Both the position numbers and the translations under genes were made by a program. Below are positions 42,858 to 52,849 of a stretch of 64,000 nt of DNA, piece by piece. The notes under the pieces were generated by a model. It was not told where the DNA came from and did no database searches. It saw only the letters and a program-made list of their open reading frames with translations. Every line of letters starts with the position of its first letter. The stretch's first letter is position 1. Origin of the DNA: an uncultured Spirochaetales bacterium (lineage in GTDB: Bacteria; Spirochaetota; Spirochaetia; Sphaerochaetales; Sphaerochaetaceae); assembly GCA_949283305.1 (NCBI GenBank), contig CASDRU010000006.1:124001-188000 (forward strand), written 5' to 3'.

Positions 42858-42941
42858 GTTGCCTCAGGCAATAATTTCCGCTCGTATGAGTGAGATATAG
42901 TGTTGGAAGGACATTTTGTCCACGCGTTAAGGAGGATTACT
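42858..42941 (+). promoter_or_regulatory. rpsB leader, possible S2 autoregulation site
   Basis: The leader has two small inverted repeats, TTGCC-tca-GGCAA and GGACA-ttt-TGTCC. The second lies just before AAGGAGG and could influence ribosome access. S2 leader control is known in other bacteria. The assignment here is inference. Confidence 0.35.
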
Positions 42942-43772
42942 ATGGCAGTAGTAACCATGAAAAGCCTGCTCGAGTCAGGCGTACACTTCGGACATCAGAC
43001 AAAGAGATGGAATCCGAAAATGGCTCGTTTCATCTTCACAGAGAGAAACGGTATTCACATCATCGACCTTCAGAAGACTTCTGCATGCATCATAGAGGCT
43101 TATGAAGCAGTAAGAACACAGGTAAAGAACGGCAAGCAGATTCTTTTCGTTGGAACAAAGAAGCAGGCACAGCAGGCAATCGAAGATGCTGCAAAGCGCT
43201 GCGGCATGCCTTATGTTTCAAACAGATGGCTTGGCGGTATGCTCACAAACTTCGCAACAATCAAGAACAGCATCGCTAAACTCAAGAAAATTGAGAGAAT
43301 GGAGGCTGACGGAACTTTTGACAGCCTTACAAAGAAGGAAGTTGCACTTTTGACAAAGCAGAAGGAAAAGCTCAACAAGAACCTCGGCGGACTTAAGGAC
43401 ATGAAGGAGCTTCCTGGTGCACTTTTCATCATCGACACAAAGAAAGAGGCAACAGCAGTTGCTGAGGCTAACCGCCTTGGAATTCCTGTAATTGCAGTTG
43501 TAGATACAAACTGTGATCCCACAGGTATCGACTACCCTATTCCGGGCAATGATGATGCTATCAGGGCAATAAGCCTTTTTGTTGAGATCATCTCTAATGC
43601 AGTAATTGATGCAGACAGCGATTCAGGCATCCAGATCATCGAGTCCCTTGATGATGAGGACTATGCAGAAAGCGCTCCTGTTGAGGAGAAGGCTGTTGAG
43701 ATCGAGGATTTCGAGAACTATGTTCCAGAAGAGAAAGAAGAGGTTGTTGAGGACAACCAGGACGAGGAGTAA
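42942..43772 (+). CDS. rpsB: Ribosomal protein uS2
   Basis: 276 aa, small-subunit protein S2. The start ATG at 42942 has AAGGAGG upstream and gives the standard beginning ([22 protein letters not shown] region). Further marks are the [19 protein letters not shown] and [17 protein letters not shown] blocks. An acidic C-terminal tail of about 50 residues exceeds the usual 240 aa and ends in an Asp/Glu-rich stretch. The gene heads the rpsB-tsf-frr-uppS-cdsA-dxr-rseP operon. Confidence 0.97.
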   Translation: MAVVTMKSLLESGVHFGHQTKRWNPKMARFIFTERNGIHIIDLQKTSACIIEAYEAVRTQVKNGKQILFVGTKKQAQQAIEDAAKRCGMPYVSNRWLGGMLTNFATIKNSIAKLKKIERMEADGTFDSLTKKEVALLTKQKEKLNKNLGGLKDMKELPGALFIIDTKKEATAVAEANRLGIPVIAVVDTNCDPTGIDYPIPGNDDAIRAISLFVEIISNAVIDADSDSGIQIIESLDDEDYAESAPVEEKAVEIEDFENYVPEEKEEVVEDNQDEE

Positions 43773-43775
43773 TAT

Positions 43776-44627
43776 ATGGCAGCAATCAGCGCTTCAGATG
43801 TAAAGAAACTCAGAGACCTTACAGGTGCAGGAATGATGGACTGCAAGAAGGCTCTCACTCAGGCAGACGGGGATTTTGCTCAGGCAGAGAAGATCCTCAA
43901 GGAAATGGGACTGGCTGCAGTTGCAAAGCGCCAGGACAGAGCAACAGAGAACGGAAGAGTATTTGTCATGACAGATGACAAGAACGCTGTTCTTCTTTCT
44001 CTCTCATGCGAGACTGACTTCGTTGCAAGCAACGAGGAGTTCAAGGCTCTTGGAGAGAACATGTGCAGAACAATCCTCGAGAAGGGCTACAGTGAGCCTA
44101 ATGAAGAGCTCAAGGGCATGGTTGATGCACTTATTGCAACAATCAAGGAAAACATGAACATCACAAAGATGCACACAGAGAGTGTTGACACATATGCAGC
44201 TACATACATCCACGGCAACGGTGCTGTTGCAGTTTTAATCAACATGCACGCAGACAACAAGGATGTATTTAACAATGCTGATGTACAGGAGGTCGCACAC
44301 GACCTTGCACTGCACGCAGCTGCATACAAGCCTCAGTATCTTGATGAGAAGAATGTTGACAAGGCATATGAAGAGGAGCAGCTTTCAATCTTCACAGCTC
44401 AGGTCGACCAGGATCCAAAGATGGCAAACAAGCCGGAACAGGTAAAGGCCAACATCATCAAGGGCAAGCTTTCAAAGCTCTATAAGGAAATCTGTTTCAA
44501 CGAGCAGGCATTTGTAAAGGATGACTCAAAGAGCGTAAAGCAGGTTCTTTCTGAGCTCAGCAAGAAATATGGCTGTGATATCACAATTTCAAGCTATGTT
44601 GTCTATCAGGCAGGCGTAAACGCTTAA
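43776..44627 (+). CDS. tsf: Elongation factor Ts
   Basis: 283 aa, nucleotide exchange factor for EF-Tu. The N-terminal UBA-like part (VKKLRDLTGAGMMDCKKAL) and the TDFVA signature region (SCETDFVASNEEF) are intact, followed by the dimerisation domain. It starts three bases after rpsB. The usual pyrH gene does not follow; frr comes next. Confidence 0.97.
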   Translation: MAAISASDVKKLRDLTGAGMMDCKKALTQADGDFAQAEKILKEMGLAAVAKRQDRATENGRVFVMTDDKNAVLLSLSCETDFVASNEEFKALGENMCRTILEKGYSEPNEELKGMVDALIATIKENMNITKMHTESVDTYAATYIHGNGAVAVLINMHADNKDVFNNADVQEVAHDLALHAAAYKPQYLDEKNVDKAYEEEQLSIFTAQVDQDPKMANKPEQVKANIIKGKLSKLYKEICFNEQAFVKDDSKSVKQVLSELSKKYGCDITISSYVVYQAGVNA

Positions 44628-44638
44628 GGAATAATAAA

Positions 44639-45193
44639 ATGCAGAAGATTCTTGACACATGTGATGAAAGAATGAAGAAATGCGTATCAAGCCTTTCAGG
44701 TGAATACCAGAATCTCAGGACAGGCAGGGCAAACACTGCCCTGTTTGACAAGATCAAGGTTGACTACTATGGTGCGGAGACTCCGCTTAATCAGGTGGCA
44801 TCCCTGTCTGTACCTGAGGCAAGGCTTGTTGTCATCCAGCCATGGGACAAGAGCCTCCTTCCTTTGATTGAGAAGGCAATCCAGAAGTCTGAACTCGGAC
44901 TTAATCCGAACAATGACGGAAAGCTCATCAGAGTTAACTTCCCTGCCCTCACAGAAGAGAGAAGAAAGGAACTTGTCAAGATGTCAAAGCAGATGGCCGA
45001 GCAGAGCAAAGTCGCAATCAGAAACGTAAGAAGAGATGCGATGGAAGATTTAAAGAAGAGCCAGAAGAACAGCGAGATAAGCGAGGATGAGCAGAAGGAA
45101 GGCGAAAACAAGGTCCAGAAGCTCACAGATGCTGCAATTGCTGAGGTTTCAAAGCTCGCTGAAGCAAAAGAAAAAGAGATAATGGAAATATAA
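44639..45193 (+). CDS. frr: Ribosome recycling factor
   Basis: 184 aa, splits post-termination ribosomes with EF-G. Family marks: LRTGRAN, YYGAETPLNQVASLSVPEAR, QPWDKS, and RRELVK-type helix followed by VRNIRRDA-like IRNVRRDAMEDLKK. Length and order match other bacterial operons. Confidence 0.97.
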   Translation: MQKILDTCDERMKKCVSSLSGEYQNLRTGRANTALFDKIKVDYYGAETPLNQVASLSVPEARLVVIQPWDKSLLPLIEKAIQKSELGLNPNNDGKLIRVNFPALTEERRKELVKMSKQMAEQSKVAIRNVRRDAMEDLKKSQKNSEISEDEQKEGENKVQKLTDAAIAEVSKLAEAKEKEIMEI

Positions 45194-45194
45194 T

Positions 45195-45878
45195 ATGGCA
45201 GATCTGGTGCACCTGGCTATCATAATGGACGGAAACGGAAGATGGGCAAAGGCCCGCTTCCTTCCGCGCACTGCGGGGCATCTTGAGGGGCTCAAGGCCC
45301 TCAAAAGATGTATCAGCGGATCTATTTCTGAGGGCATCAGATATCTGACTGTCTACTGTTTTTCCACAGAAAACTGGAAGAGGCCGCCAGATGAGGTAAA
45401 GTACCTCATGGCCCTCTTCACCAATAAGATCTACGGGGAAATAAAGACATTAAATTCACTTGGTGTCAGTGTTCGCCTGCTTGGCAACACATCAAACCTT
45501 CCTCCTGATGCTGTGAAGAATTTGAAGAAAGCTGAGGAAGAGACAAAAAACAATGACAAAATAACGCTTCAGCTTGCAATCAACTATGGCGGCTATGATG
45601 AAATTGAAAGGGCTGTCAACTCTCTTATAAAGGATGGATATAAGGAAATTGATGCAGCTTTGATCAGAAGCCGTTTTGATAATCCGGATATTCCTCCTGT
45701 CGATTTCATAGTCAGATCCGCCGGCGAAATGAGGCTTTCTAATTTCCTTCTCTTTGATTCTGCCTATGCAGAGCTTGGTTTTTATGATAAACTTTTTCCA
45801 GATTGGGATGAGCAGATGATTCATCAGATCAAAGAGGATTACTATAAGCGCATCAGAAAATTCGGAGGCCTTGCTTGA
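45195..45878 (+). CDS. uppS: Undecaprenyl diphosphate synthase (isoprenyl transferase)
   Basis: 227 aa cis-prenyltransferase producing the lipid carrier for cell-wall precursors. Visible motifs: IIMDGNGRWAK (catalytic aspartate), HLEG, YCFSTENWKRP, NYGGYDEI, and the RSAGEMRLSNFLLFDSAYAE region, close to the family RTGGExRlSNFLLWQxAYAE. It lies one base after frr and overlaps cdsA by four bases. Confidence 0.95.
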   Translation: MADLVHLAIIMDGNGRWAKARFLPRTAGHLEGLKALKRCISGSISEGIRYLTVYCFSTENWKRPPDEVKYLMALFTNKIYGEIKTLNSLGVSVRLLGNTSNLPPDAVKNLKKAEEETKNNDKITLQLAINYGGYDEIERAVNSLIKDGYKEIDAALIRSRFDNPDIPPVDFIVRSAGEMRLSNFLLFDSAYAELGFYDKLFPDWDEQMIHQIKEDYYKRIRKFGGLA

Positions 45879-46705
45879 CAAGTACTGTAAAGAGAGTTCT
45901 CACAACGGTAATAGGATTACCACTCATTTTTACCCTTGTATTCTTTCTGCCTCAGTATAACCATCTGGCACTCTTTGTCTTCATAATCCTGATGATAGCA
46001 GGCGGTACATACGAAATGTACACGATGCTTAAAAAGAAATCATCACCCTCCCCTTTGATGTTCCTTGCACCTGTATTTCCGATCATCCAGTTCTTTTCAG
46101 GTGTTGAGAACACAGAATTCTCATTCTATGTATTCATATTCATTTCCATGCTCGTTCTGGCAGTGGAAGTATTCAGAGGAGCAAAGGATAATTTTGATTC
46201 TGCCCTAAACCAGGGGGCATATACCCTTCTTGGGCTGTTCTATCCAGGTCTTCTTTCAATATTCTTTGTCGACATTCTCTTTCTTGAAAATGCGACAGCA
46301 TATATTCTTTTCTTCCTTGTACTTGTATTCGGAAGCGACACATTTGCTTACCTTATCGGAATGGCGTTTGGAAAGAACAATTCAGGATTTGTCAAAGTAA
46401 GCCCTAAAAAGAGCATTGCAGGATTTTTAGGAGGACTGCTCTTTCCTGCCCTCTTTGGAATTCTTGCTCCTGTTTTATTTCCATCCGTGTTCCTGTTTTC
46501 TAAACTTCAGGGACTCTTTATCGGGCTTGCAACTGCAATTTTTGCAGAAATCGGAGACCTTATTGAGTCTGCGATAAAAAGGAGTGCAGGAGTAAAGGAC
46601 AGCGGATTCATAATCCCAGGCCGCGGAGGAATCCTTGACAGCATCGACAGCATACTTGTTGCGACTGTTCCTTTTATAATCCTTGTGAACCTTTTCATAC
46701 TATGA
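45875..46705 (+). CDS. cdsA: CdsA, phosphatidate cytidylyltransferase
   Basis: 276 aa integral membrane enzyme making CDP-diacylglycerol. About eight hydrophobic helices, with the C-terminal signature SPKKSIAGFLGG, DLIESAIKR and KDSGFIIPGRGGILDSIDS. The start is TTG at 45875 overlapping the uppS stop. It overlaps dxr by four bases. Confidence 0.95.
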   Translation: MTSTVKRVLTTVIGLPLIFTLVFFLPQYNHLALFVFIILMIAGGTYEMYTMLKKKSSPSPLMFLAPVFPIIQFFSGVENTEFSFYVFIFISMLVLAVEVFRGAKDNFDSALNQGAYTLLGLFYPGLLSIFFVDILFLENATAYILFFLVLVFGSDTFAYLIGMAFGKNNSGFVKVSPKKSIAGFLGGLLFPALFGILAPVLFPSVFLFSKLQGLFIGLATAIFAEIGDLIESAIKRSAGVKDSGFIIPGRGGILDSIDSILVATVPFIILVNLFIL

Positions 46706-47784
46706 GAAAGATTGCAATACTTGGTGCTACCGGAAGTATCGGAAGCACAGCAATAAAGACAATTAGAGAAAACAATCCAGGATTTTTTATAACAGGATTG
46801 ACAAGCAACAGAAGCAGAAAAGTAATTGATCTTGCAAAGGAATTCTCATGCTCGTATTTCCTGACAGAGGGAAAAACTAGAGAAGAGATAAAAGAATATA
46901 TTTCAAATCTTGATGCAGATATTGTTCTAAATGCAATTGCAGGTTCAGATGGGCTTTTTGCAACTGTTTGCCTGATTGAAGCACATATTGATATCGCTCT
47001 TGCAAACAAGGAAAGCATTGTGCTTGGAGGAAACTATATATTTTCTCTTGCTGAAAAGAACAATGTGAGAATAATTCCTGTTGACAGTGAGCACAGCTGC
47101 ATATACAGCCTTATCTCTGCTTTTTCCCGTGAAAACACAAGAAAGCTTATTATAACAGCATCAGGCGGTCCTTTTTACAAGAAGAGCACTGAAAATGTGA
47201 GTCTGGACGATGCCTTGAATCATCCCACATGGAAGATGGGAAAGAAGATAACTATTGACAGCGCAACGCTGGCAAACAAGGGCCTTGAAGTAATAGAGGC
47301 AGGATATCTTTTCTCTTTTGATGCAGATGATATAAAAGTGACAATTCACCGCCAGAGCATCGTGCACAGCCTAATTGAGCTGAAAAACGGCGCAGTATAT
47401 GCTCAGCTTACCCCTCCCGACATGAGCCTGCCAATTGCATCAGCTCTTTCGGATGGAAAAATAAAGCTGGAAAACATTGTCTCCCCTCTTTCTTTTGAAG
47501 ACCTTACTCTTACATTCTCATCCTGGAGCAAGAGCGAGTTTCCTCTTCTTGCTGCGGCATACAGCTGTCTTGAAAATAAAGGCTCTTATCCATGTGTATT
47601 CAATATTGCAGATGAAGTTGCAGTTGAAGCATTCATATCAGGGCGTATTTCCTTCAACGACATCAGCCGCACAGTGCTCAAGGTCCTTGAAAAGGATTAT
47701 GATGTGAAGAATGCTTCACTTGAAGAGACAGATTATCTTTCTTCTCTTGTAAAAGAGGATGCAAGGAAGATTCTTGATGCTTGA
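46702..47784 (+). CDS. dxr: DXP reductoisomerase
   Basis: Second enzyme of the MEP pathway, 360 aa. The NADPH site GATGSIGSTAI, ALANKESIV, the metal-binding PVDSEHS block, TASGGPF, HPTWKMGKKITIDSATLANKG and the HRQSIVHS segment are all present. With ispG at 3.2 kb it confirms the non-mevalonate route. ATGA overlap with cdsA. Confidence 0.97.
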   Translation: MRKIAILGATGSIGSTAIKTIRENNPGFFITGLTSNRSRKVIDLAKEFSCSYFLTEGKTREEIKEYISNLDADIVLNAIAGSDGLFATVCLIEAHIDIALANKESIVLGGNYIFSLAEKNNVRIIPVDSEHSCIYSLISAFSRENTRKLIITASGGPFYKKSTENVSLDDALNHPTWKMGKKITIDSATLANKGLEVIEAGYLFSFDADDIKVTIHRQSIVHSLIELKNGAVYAQLTPPDMSLPIASALSDGKIKLENIVSPLSFEDLTLTFSSWSKSEFPLLAAAYSCLENKGSYPCVFNIADEVAVEAFISGRISFNDISRTVLKVLEKDYDVKNASLEETDYLSSLVKEDARKILDA

Positions 47785-49087
47785 TTTCATCCTAAAATTC
47801 TTTCTTGGATTTCTGTTAATCGGTCTTGTCGTATTCTTCCATGAGCTTTCACATTTTGCTGCCGCAAGATTAATGAAAGTAGATGTGGATGTGATCTCAT
47901 TTGGAATGGGACCACGTTTATTCTCATTTTACGGAAAGAAAACAGAGTTCCGAATCTCAGTAATTCCATTTGGAGGATACTGCCGCATGAAAGGTTCAAT
48001 TGACCTTTCAAAAGCACTTTCTGATGACAAGAAGAAAATGGACAAGAAGGAAAGCGGCTCCTATTTTGCATCCTCTCCCATAAAAAGAATGATAATCTAC
48101 GCATCAGGTCCGCTAGGGAACTTCATCCTTGCAATCCTCCTGCTTGCCCTTGCATCTTCTCTTCCTGTTGAGAGAATAAGCAACCCCTGCCGCGTTTGCG
48201 TGATAAATGATTATCCAGCACTGTTTTCATACAGGGTTGAAAATCCAGAGCTTGTAACAGGTGATCTTATTTTGAAGATGGATGGAAAAGATGTGCTTGA
48301 TTACGAAGACTTCACATCGCGCCTTGATGGGAAAAGCCACAGCCTTATTGTAAAAAGGGATGGAGAGACTCTTGAAATCATATTGAATCCTGAGAAAAAC
48401 GGCGATGATTATTACTACGGCCTTTCACTTTATCAGGAGGCTGTAATAGGCAGAAGCGAAGTTGAGATGATAAAAAGCGGTGACAGGATAGTAAGCGCAA
48501 ACGGCAAAGAGATACATAACACGCTTGACTTGTTCTCCCTCTCCTACCCCCTGGATCTTGTGCTTTTAAATGAAAGCGGCAGCACATATACTTATCATGC
48601 AGAAGCTAATCCTCTTCCCTTCTCATTCAAATCAGATTTAAGGAAATCCAGTGATGCTGTGGGCATTTCTGCTCTGAATCTCGGGATAAGGAAAGCTTCT
48701 GAATATTTTATAAATACAATGAAGGCTCTTGGTGCAATAATAACGCTGAATATACAAGATGCACGCCTTGTGATAACAGGACCTACAAAAGCGGCTCAGA
48801 GCATCGGAAATATATCAACTCTGGCATTCAGTGAGGGAGTCTCGAGCGGCGTGAGGGCTGTTTTATATCTTCTTTCAATAGTATCCATCAGTCTTTGTGT
48901 TGCGAACATTGTCCCATTCCCGACATTTGACGGTGGAGGAATCCTGATAAATTTCATTGAGATATTCAAGAAAGAGGGACTCAGGCCGAGAACCTATGTG
49001 GTCTTGCAGATTTTAGGTATGATAATAGCCTTCTCCCTGATGGCCGCTCTATATTTTGTGGACATCCACTACTATTTTCTTTCTTAG
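47777..49087 (+). CDS. rseP: RseP-type site-2 protease
   Basis: 436 aa intramembrane zinc protease. Helix 1 carries HELSH (zinc histidines and catalytic glutamate), followed by GFG/FGGY-like turns, two PDZ-like segments (about 150-300), and the C-terminal NIVPFPTFDGGGI motif that takes the place of NxxPxPxLDGG. ATG at 47777, with AAGGAAG upstream, is better than the longer frame. It overlaps dxr by eight bases and the convergent dnaB by four. Confidence 0.93.
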   Translation: MLDFILKFFLGFLLIGLVVFFHELSHFAAARLMKVDVDVISFGMGPRLFSFYGKKTEFRISVIPFGGYCRMKGSIDLSKALSDDKKKMDKKESGSYFASSPIKRMIIYASGPLGNFILAILLLALASSLPVERISNPCRVCVINDYPALFSYRVENPELVTGDLILKMDGKDVLDYEDFTSRLDGKSHSLIVKRDGETLEIILNPEKNGDDYYYGLSLYQEAVIGRSEVEMIKSGDRIVSANGKEIHNTLDLFSLSYPLDLVLLNESGSTYTYHAEANPLPFSFKSDLRKSSDAVGISALNLGIRKASEYFINTMKALGAIITLNIQDARLVITGPTKAAQSIGNISTLAFSEGVSSGVRAVLYLLSIVSISLCVANIVPFPTFDGGGILINFIEIFKKEGLRPRTYVVLQILGMIIAFSLMAALYFVDIHYYFLS

Positions 49088-50505
49088 CCCTTTTTCTGAG
49101 TAGAATACTTGCTCGGATCAATGAAGCGGGATTTATCCTGTGTGGTCGATTCAAATGATGTGAGCTCTGAAAGATAGCCAAGGAACACAGTTCCGGTCTT
49201 TCCGTTCCTGTTCTTTGCAACAAGGAGCTTCGTATGCTGGATGTTTGCGTTGCTTGTCTTGTCTTTTTCAAGCTTTGCAACATCCTCTTCTGAAAGTTCC
49301 GTGAGGTTTGTCTTTCTATGAATCAGCATTACAACATCTGCATCCTGTTCAATTGAGCCGCTTTCACGCAGGTTATTGAGCTGAGGCTCCTGGTCTGCTG
49401 CTTCTCTTGATACCTGACAAAGCGTGATCACAGGGCATTTGAGCTCACGGGCAAGCTGCTTGAGTGCTTTTGAGATGTAACCGACTTCCTGGGCTCGGGG
49501 AACATTATGGTCCAGCCCTGATTCAATAAGACCGATATAGTCTATGAATATTGCATCAACATGCTTTTCCCTATGAAGCATTCTTGCTCTACTTCTCAAT
49601 TCTCCAAGTGCCATATTGGGCTCATCAACAATATAGAGCTCAGCCTGATACAGGCTCTCTGCGGCATCAGTTACACGGTTTATCTCATCGTCAGTGACAT
49701 TTCCTGTATAGAGCTTTCCCTGCTCGACTCTGCTTGTTGCACTGATAAGACGTTGGATTATCTGGCTTGAAGGCATTTCAAGGGAAAAAAATGCGACCCT
49801 GCTTCCTTTTCTTATCATGTTTCTGATAAGAGAGATTGCAAGTGCTGTCTTACCGACACTCGGACGTGCGCCGATGATTATATAGTCGCTTTTATGGAAT
49901 CCACCGTTGAGGTATTTATTAAGCACATCAAAGCCTGTATCCAGTGTGTCTGAGACATATGTTCCCTCAGTCTTCTGAAGCAGAACATTTATAAAGTCAT
50001 TGATGCTTGAGTTTATCCTGTAGTTTTCTGCACTGTTCTTGTTTGTTGAAATGGATATCTCACTCAGTCTTCGCTCAGCCTGATCAAGAAGGTTGTATGG
50101 CTCTTCAGCTTCACTGTATGAGCGCTGCACGATATCACTTCCAGTTTCAATTATAGCCCTTCGTACAGCATCATCCTTTATGTATCTGGCATAAACCTCA
50201 ACATTTGCAAGGAGGCTTGATATGCTTGAGAGCTCAGCAATGTATGCAGCTCCTCCAGCCTGCTCAAGCAGTCCTTTCTTTACAAGATAGCTATGTAAAG
50301 TAATAACATCCACAGCCTCGGTATTCTGTATCTTCATATCCTGAATTGCAGAATATATTACACGGTGCTGTGGATGATAGAAATCAGATGGAGAAATAAT
50401 CAGGGACACCTTGTCAAAGGCATCCTGATACATCAAAAGAGCACTGAGAACGGACTTTTCCGCATCATCATTATGTGGCGGTACCAGCTTCTTCCCTGTG
50501 CTCAT
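49084..50505 (-). CDS. dnaB: Replicative DNA helicase DnaB
   Basis: 473 aa. N-terminal helical domain (PPHNDDAEKSVLSALL) and RecA-like domain with Walker A GARPSVGKTA, SLEMPSSQIIQRL, the VDAIFIDYIGLI Walker B and ESGSIEQDADVVMLIHR. No intein. It is the last gene after rplI, with a five-base gap, at the end of the rpsF cluster. Confidence 0.97.
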   Translation of the reverse strand: MSTGKKLVPPHNDDAEKSVLSALLMYQDAFDKVSLIISPSDFYHPQHRVIYSAIQDMKIQNTEAVDVITLHSYLVKKGLLEQAGGAAYIAELSSISSLLANVEVYARYIKDDAVRRAIIETGSDIVQRSYSEAEEPYNLLDQAERRLSEISISTNKNSAENYRINSSINDFINVLLQKTEGTYVSDTLDTGFDVLNKYLNGGFHKSDYIIIGARPSVGKTALAISLIRNMIRKGSRVAFFSLEMPSSQIIQRLISATSRVEQGKLYTGNVTDDEINRVTDAAESLYQAELYIVDEPNMALGELRSRARMLHREKHVDAIFIDYIGLIESGLDHNVPRAQEVGYISKALKQLARELKCPVITLCQVSREAADQEPQLNNLRESGSIEQDADVVMLIHRKTNLTELSEEDVAKLEKDKTSNANIQHTKLLVAKNRNGKTGTVFLGYLSELTSFESTTQDKSRFIDPSKYSTQKKG

Positions 50506-50510
50506 GATCT

Positions 50511-51119
50511 TTAGTTCTCCTCTGCTGTTGTCTCTTCTTCAACTACTTCAACTTCTGCTTCAGTCTCAGTCTCTGCTGCCGCTTCCGCCTCTGCTGCCTC
50601 TGCTGTTGCTTTTGCCTCAGCTTCAGCTTTTGCCTTTGCTTCAGCCTCTGCCTTCTCCTTTGCCTTGAGCTCTGCCTCAGATGCAACAATCAGCTTGACA
50701 TGGCTGCTCTCGTTCTCATAAAGGTGGATGAGGACTGAATATGTTCCAGTCATCTTGATTGAATGTGTAGCAACCTCAATCTTCTTTCTTTCAATCTCGA
50801 AGCCAGCCTTCTTAAGCTCGTCCTGAACCATCTGTGATGTTACAGATCCGAAAAGCTTTCCTGATTCTCCAGCTGTGACCTTCAAAGTGAGTGTGAGTGC
50901 ATCAAGCTTTTCCTTAAGGCTTGCAGCCTCAGCACGCTTGGCTTCCTTTCTCTTCTCGATTGCTGCAGCGCGGCTTGCAAAGATTGCTGCGTTTGTCTTG
51001 TTGTAGATAACAGCAGCACCTGTAGGGAGGAGGTAGTTTCTTGCATAACCGTTCTTTACTACTCTTACATCTCCCTCTTCTCCGAGGTTGACAACATCCT
51101 GTGTGAGAATGATCTTCAT
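50511..51119 (-). CDS. rplI: Ribosomal protein bL9 with a long Ala/Glu-rich tail
   Basis: 202 aa against about 150 in typical L9. The first 148 residues are normal (KIILTQDVVNLGEEGDVRVVKNGYARNYLLP, then the connecting helix and the C-terminal domain). The last 50 are low-complexity Ala/Glu/Lys repeats ending in acidic residues. The tail probably forms a charged helix. Its function is unknown, and length variation between strains is plausible. Confidence 0.96.
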   Translation of the reverse strand: MKIILTQDVVNLGEEGDVRVVKNGYARNYLLPTGAAVIYNKTNAAIFASRAAAIEKRKEAKRAEAASLKEKLDALTLTLKVTAGESGKLFGSVTSQMVQDELKKAGFEIERKKIEVATHSIKMTGTYSVLIHLYENESSHVKLIVASEAELKAKEKAEAEAKAKAEAEAKATAEAAEAEAAAETETEAEVEVVEEETTAEEN

Positions 51120-51129
51120 TTTAAACTCC

Positions 51130-52068
51130 TTACCTTCTTAATTCAAAGAAGTTCTCAATCATACCGGTTAACGGAAGGACTGAGATCATGATTATGTTTA
51201 TCCCAGGAACAACAATGGTCAAAAGGGCAATCAGAAGAAAGAAGCTGATGCTTCTCATGCGAATTGATCTCTTCCGTATCTGGTAGAACAACACTGAAAA
51301 CCCGATAACGGAATACAGCATTGCCAGAATCACCGTACAGTTGAACAGCACAATTGTCATTACCCAGCTCATGGATATAAGACGGCCAAGCAGCAACAGA
51401 GCAAGGCTTATGATGAAAACCCAGATCATAGCGCTGTCCAACTCAGCGCTTGCCACTCTTTTTTCAAAGCCATCTTCTTTTGAATGTGAAATGTATTCAT
51501 ATAAAAATACATCCACACAGACGAAGAAAAGAATCAGAGGCACAAAGAAACCGAGCACGAAGAGAACAAGGACTTCCATAAAGAATGTCCAGAACTCCTC
51601 TGTAAGTGCTCCTGTATCCAGGACCAGAGAAAGCATTCCTTCAAACGCAATCTTGTATACTCCTAAAAAGGATTCAAGAAGCGCCGTATCCGAGGCCATG
51701 TACAGCGAAAAGGATGTCAAAAAAACCGCCGCCGGAAGAACAGACAGAAGAAGTCTTCTTCCACCCCTCCAGCCTTCTGTATATAACCATATTATTCCAG
51801 ACGCTGACAGCGTGCAGGGAATATACAGATTGAATATTGTAAGAGCAATACTGAGACTGCTGTCCGCTGATCCTATGAATCTCCTTATGCAGAGAGATAA
51901 TAGAACAACAGCAATGGAAAGCGCAGAGTAAGCTCTTCCAATATATTTCCTGATCAGAAGAAGGGGAATTATGAACAGCACCTCTCCAAGCGAAAAGAAG
52001 GAGAGGATAAAGCCGAGGAAGAAAAGCAACAGAGCCTTCTTCCCCTCTTCCCCCATAGCTCTAATCAT
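51130..52068 (-). CDS. YybS-like integral membrane protein (DUF2232 type)
   Basis: 312 aa with about eight membrane helices and short charged loops. Position between rpsR and rplI matches where DUF2232/YybS proteins occur in several Firmicutes and spirochaetes. Function not established. It overlaps rpsR by four bases. Confidence 0.72.
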   Translation of the reverse strand: MIRAMGEEGKKALLLFFLGFILSFFSLGEVLFIIPLLLIRKYIGRAYSALSIAVVLLSLCIRRFIGSADSSLSIALTIFNLYIPCTLSASGIIWLYTEGWRGGRRLLLSVLPAAVFLTSFSLYMASDTALLESFLGVYKIAFEGMLSLVLDTGALTEEFWTFFMEVLVLFVLGFFVPLILFFVCVDVFLYEYISHSKEDGFEKRVASAELDSAMIWVFIISLALLLLGRLISMSWVMTIVLFNCTVILAMLYSVIGFSVLFYQIRKRSIRMRSISFFLLIALLTIVVPGINIIMISVLPLTGMIENFFELRR

Positions 52069-52346
52069 TTCTTCTCAAACGGAAGATAAGCAAGCACTCT
52101 TGCTCTCTTGATTTCTCTGTTGAGAGCTCTCTGATGCTTTGCGCATGTTCCTGTAATTCTTGCAGGAAGGATCTTTCCGCGCTCTGTGATGAATCTCTTG
52201 AGAGCATCCGGATTCTTGTAATCAGCTGGTGCTGCACCCTGGCAGAACTTACAGACCTTCTTCTTGAAGCTTGCCTTTCTTGCTCCAGCCTTTCTGTCCT
52301 TGAGGGCATTCTTGTCCATTTCGTTAAAATCTTTATCTTCTTTCAT
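52065..52346 (-). CDS. rpsR: Ribosomal protein bS18
   Basis: 93 aa. Contains KVCKFC, the [26 protein letters not shown] core and the AIKRAR-like basic end. The cysteines KFC and GTC are present, so this is the zinc-type S18. Part of rpsF-ssb-rpsR. Confidence 0.95.
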   Translation of the reverse strand: MKEDKDFNEMDKNALKDRKAGARKASFKKKVCKFCQGAAPADYKNPDALKRFITERGKILPARITGTCAKHQRALNREIKRARVLAYLPFEKK

Positions 52347-52363
52347 TTTTCTACTCCTGAATA

Positions 52364-52840
52364 TTAGAATGGAATCTCATCTTCTTCAAAGTCTTCGGGA
52401 CCGCTGACCGGCTCGGAAGGAACAGAAGTCTGAACCTGAGAAGCATATCTTGACTGAGCCATCTCAGAGTTATGATTCTGATATGAGCCCTGAAGTGCTC
52501 CTCCAGCCTGGTTCTGAGAGCCAATGAGAGTGAGCGTGTTGACGAAAATCTCAACCTTGCTTCTTGTCTGGCCTTCACTTTCCCATCTGTTCTGTCTCAG
52601 CTCTCCGCCAATAGCGACCTGCCTTCCCTTGAGAAGATACTGGCTGACACTCTCTGCTGCCTTTCCGAAGTATACACAGTCAAAGTAATTTGCCTCATCA
52701 ACCCATTTTGAATTCTCATCCATCCTGCGTCTGTTGACAGCAACAGAGAACCTTACAATCGCTCCATTACTTTTTGAATACTTCAATTCGCAATCGCGCA
52801 CCAGGCGACCTACGAGTGCTACCATATTGAGATCTGCCAT
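52364..52840 (-). CDS. ssb: Single-stranded DNA-binding protein
   Basis: 158 aa: an OB-fold (1-105) with [33 protein letters not shown] and [11 protein letters not shown]; a Gln/Ser-rich linker; and the acidic C-terminal tip DFEEDEIPF that recruits partner proteins. It lies between rpsF and rpsR as in most bacteria. Confidence 0.96.
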   Translation of the reverse strand: MADLNMVALVGRLVRDCELKYSKSNGAIVRFSVAVNRRRMDENSKWVDEANYFDCVYFGKAAESVSQYLLKGRQVAIGGELRQNRWESEGQTRSKVEIFVNTLTLIGSQNQAGGALQGSYQNHNSEMAQSRYASQVQTSVPSEPVSGPEDFEEDEIPF

Positions 52841-52849
52841 GTTTTCTCC

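Noticed and set aside
51341-51931. 196-codon plus-strand frame opposite the YybS-like gene
   Set aside because: Shadow of a membrane protein; composition is Arg/Ser-rich with no ribosome site or context.
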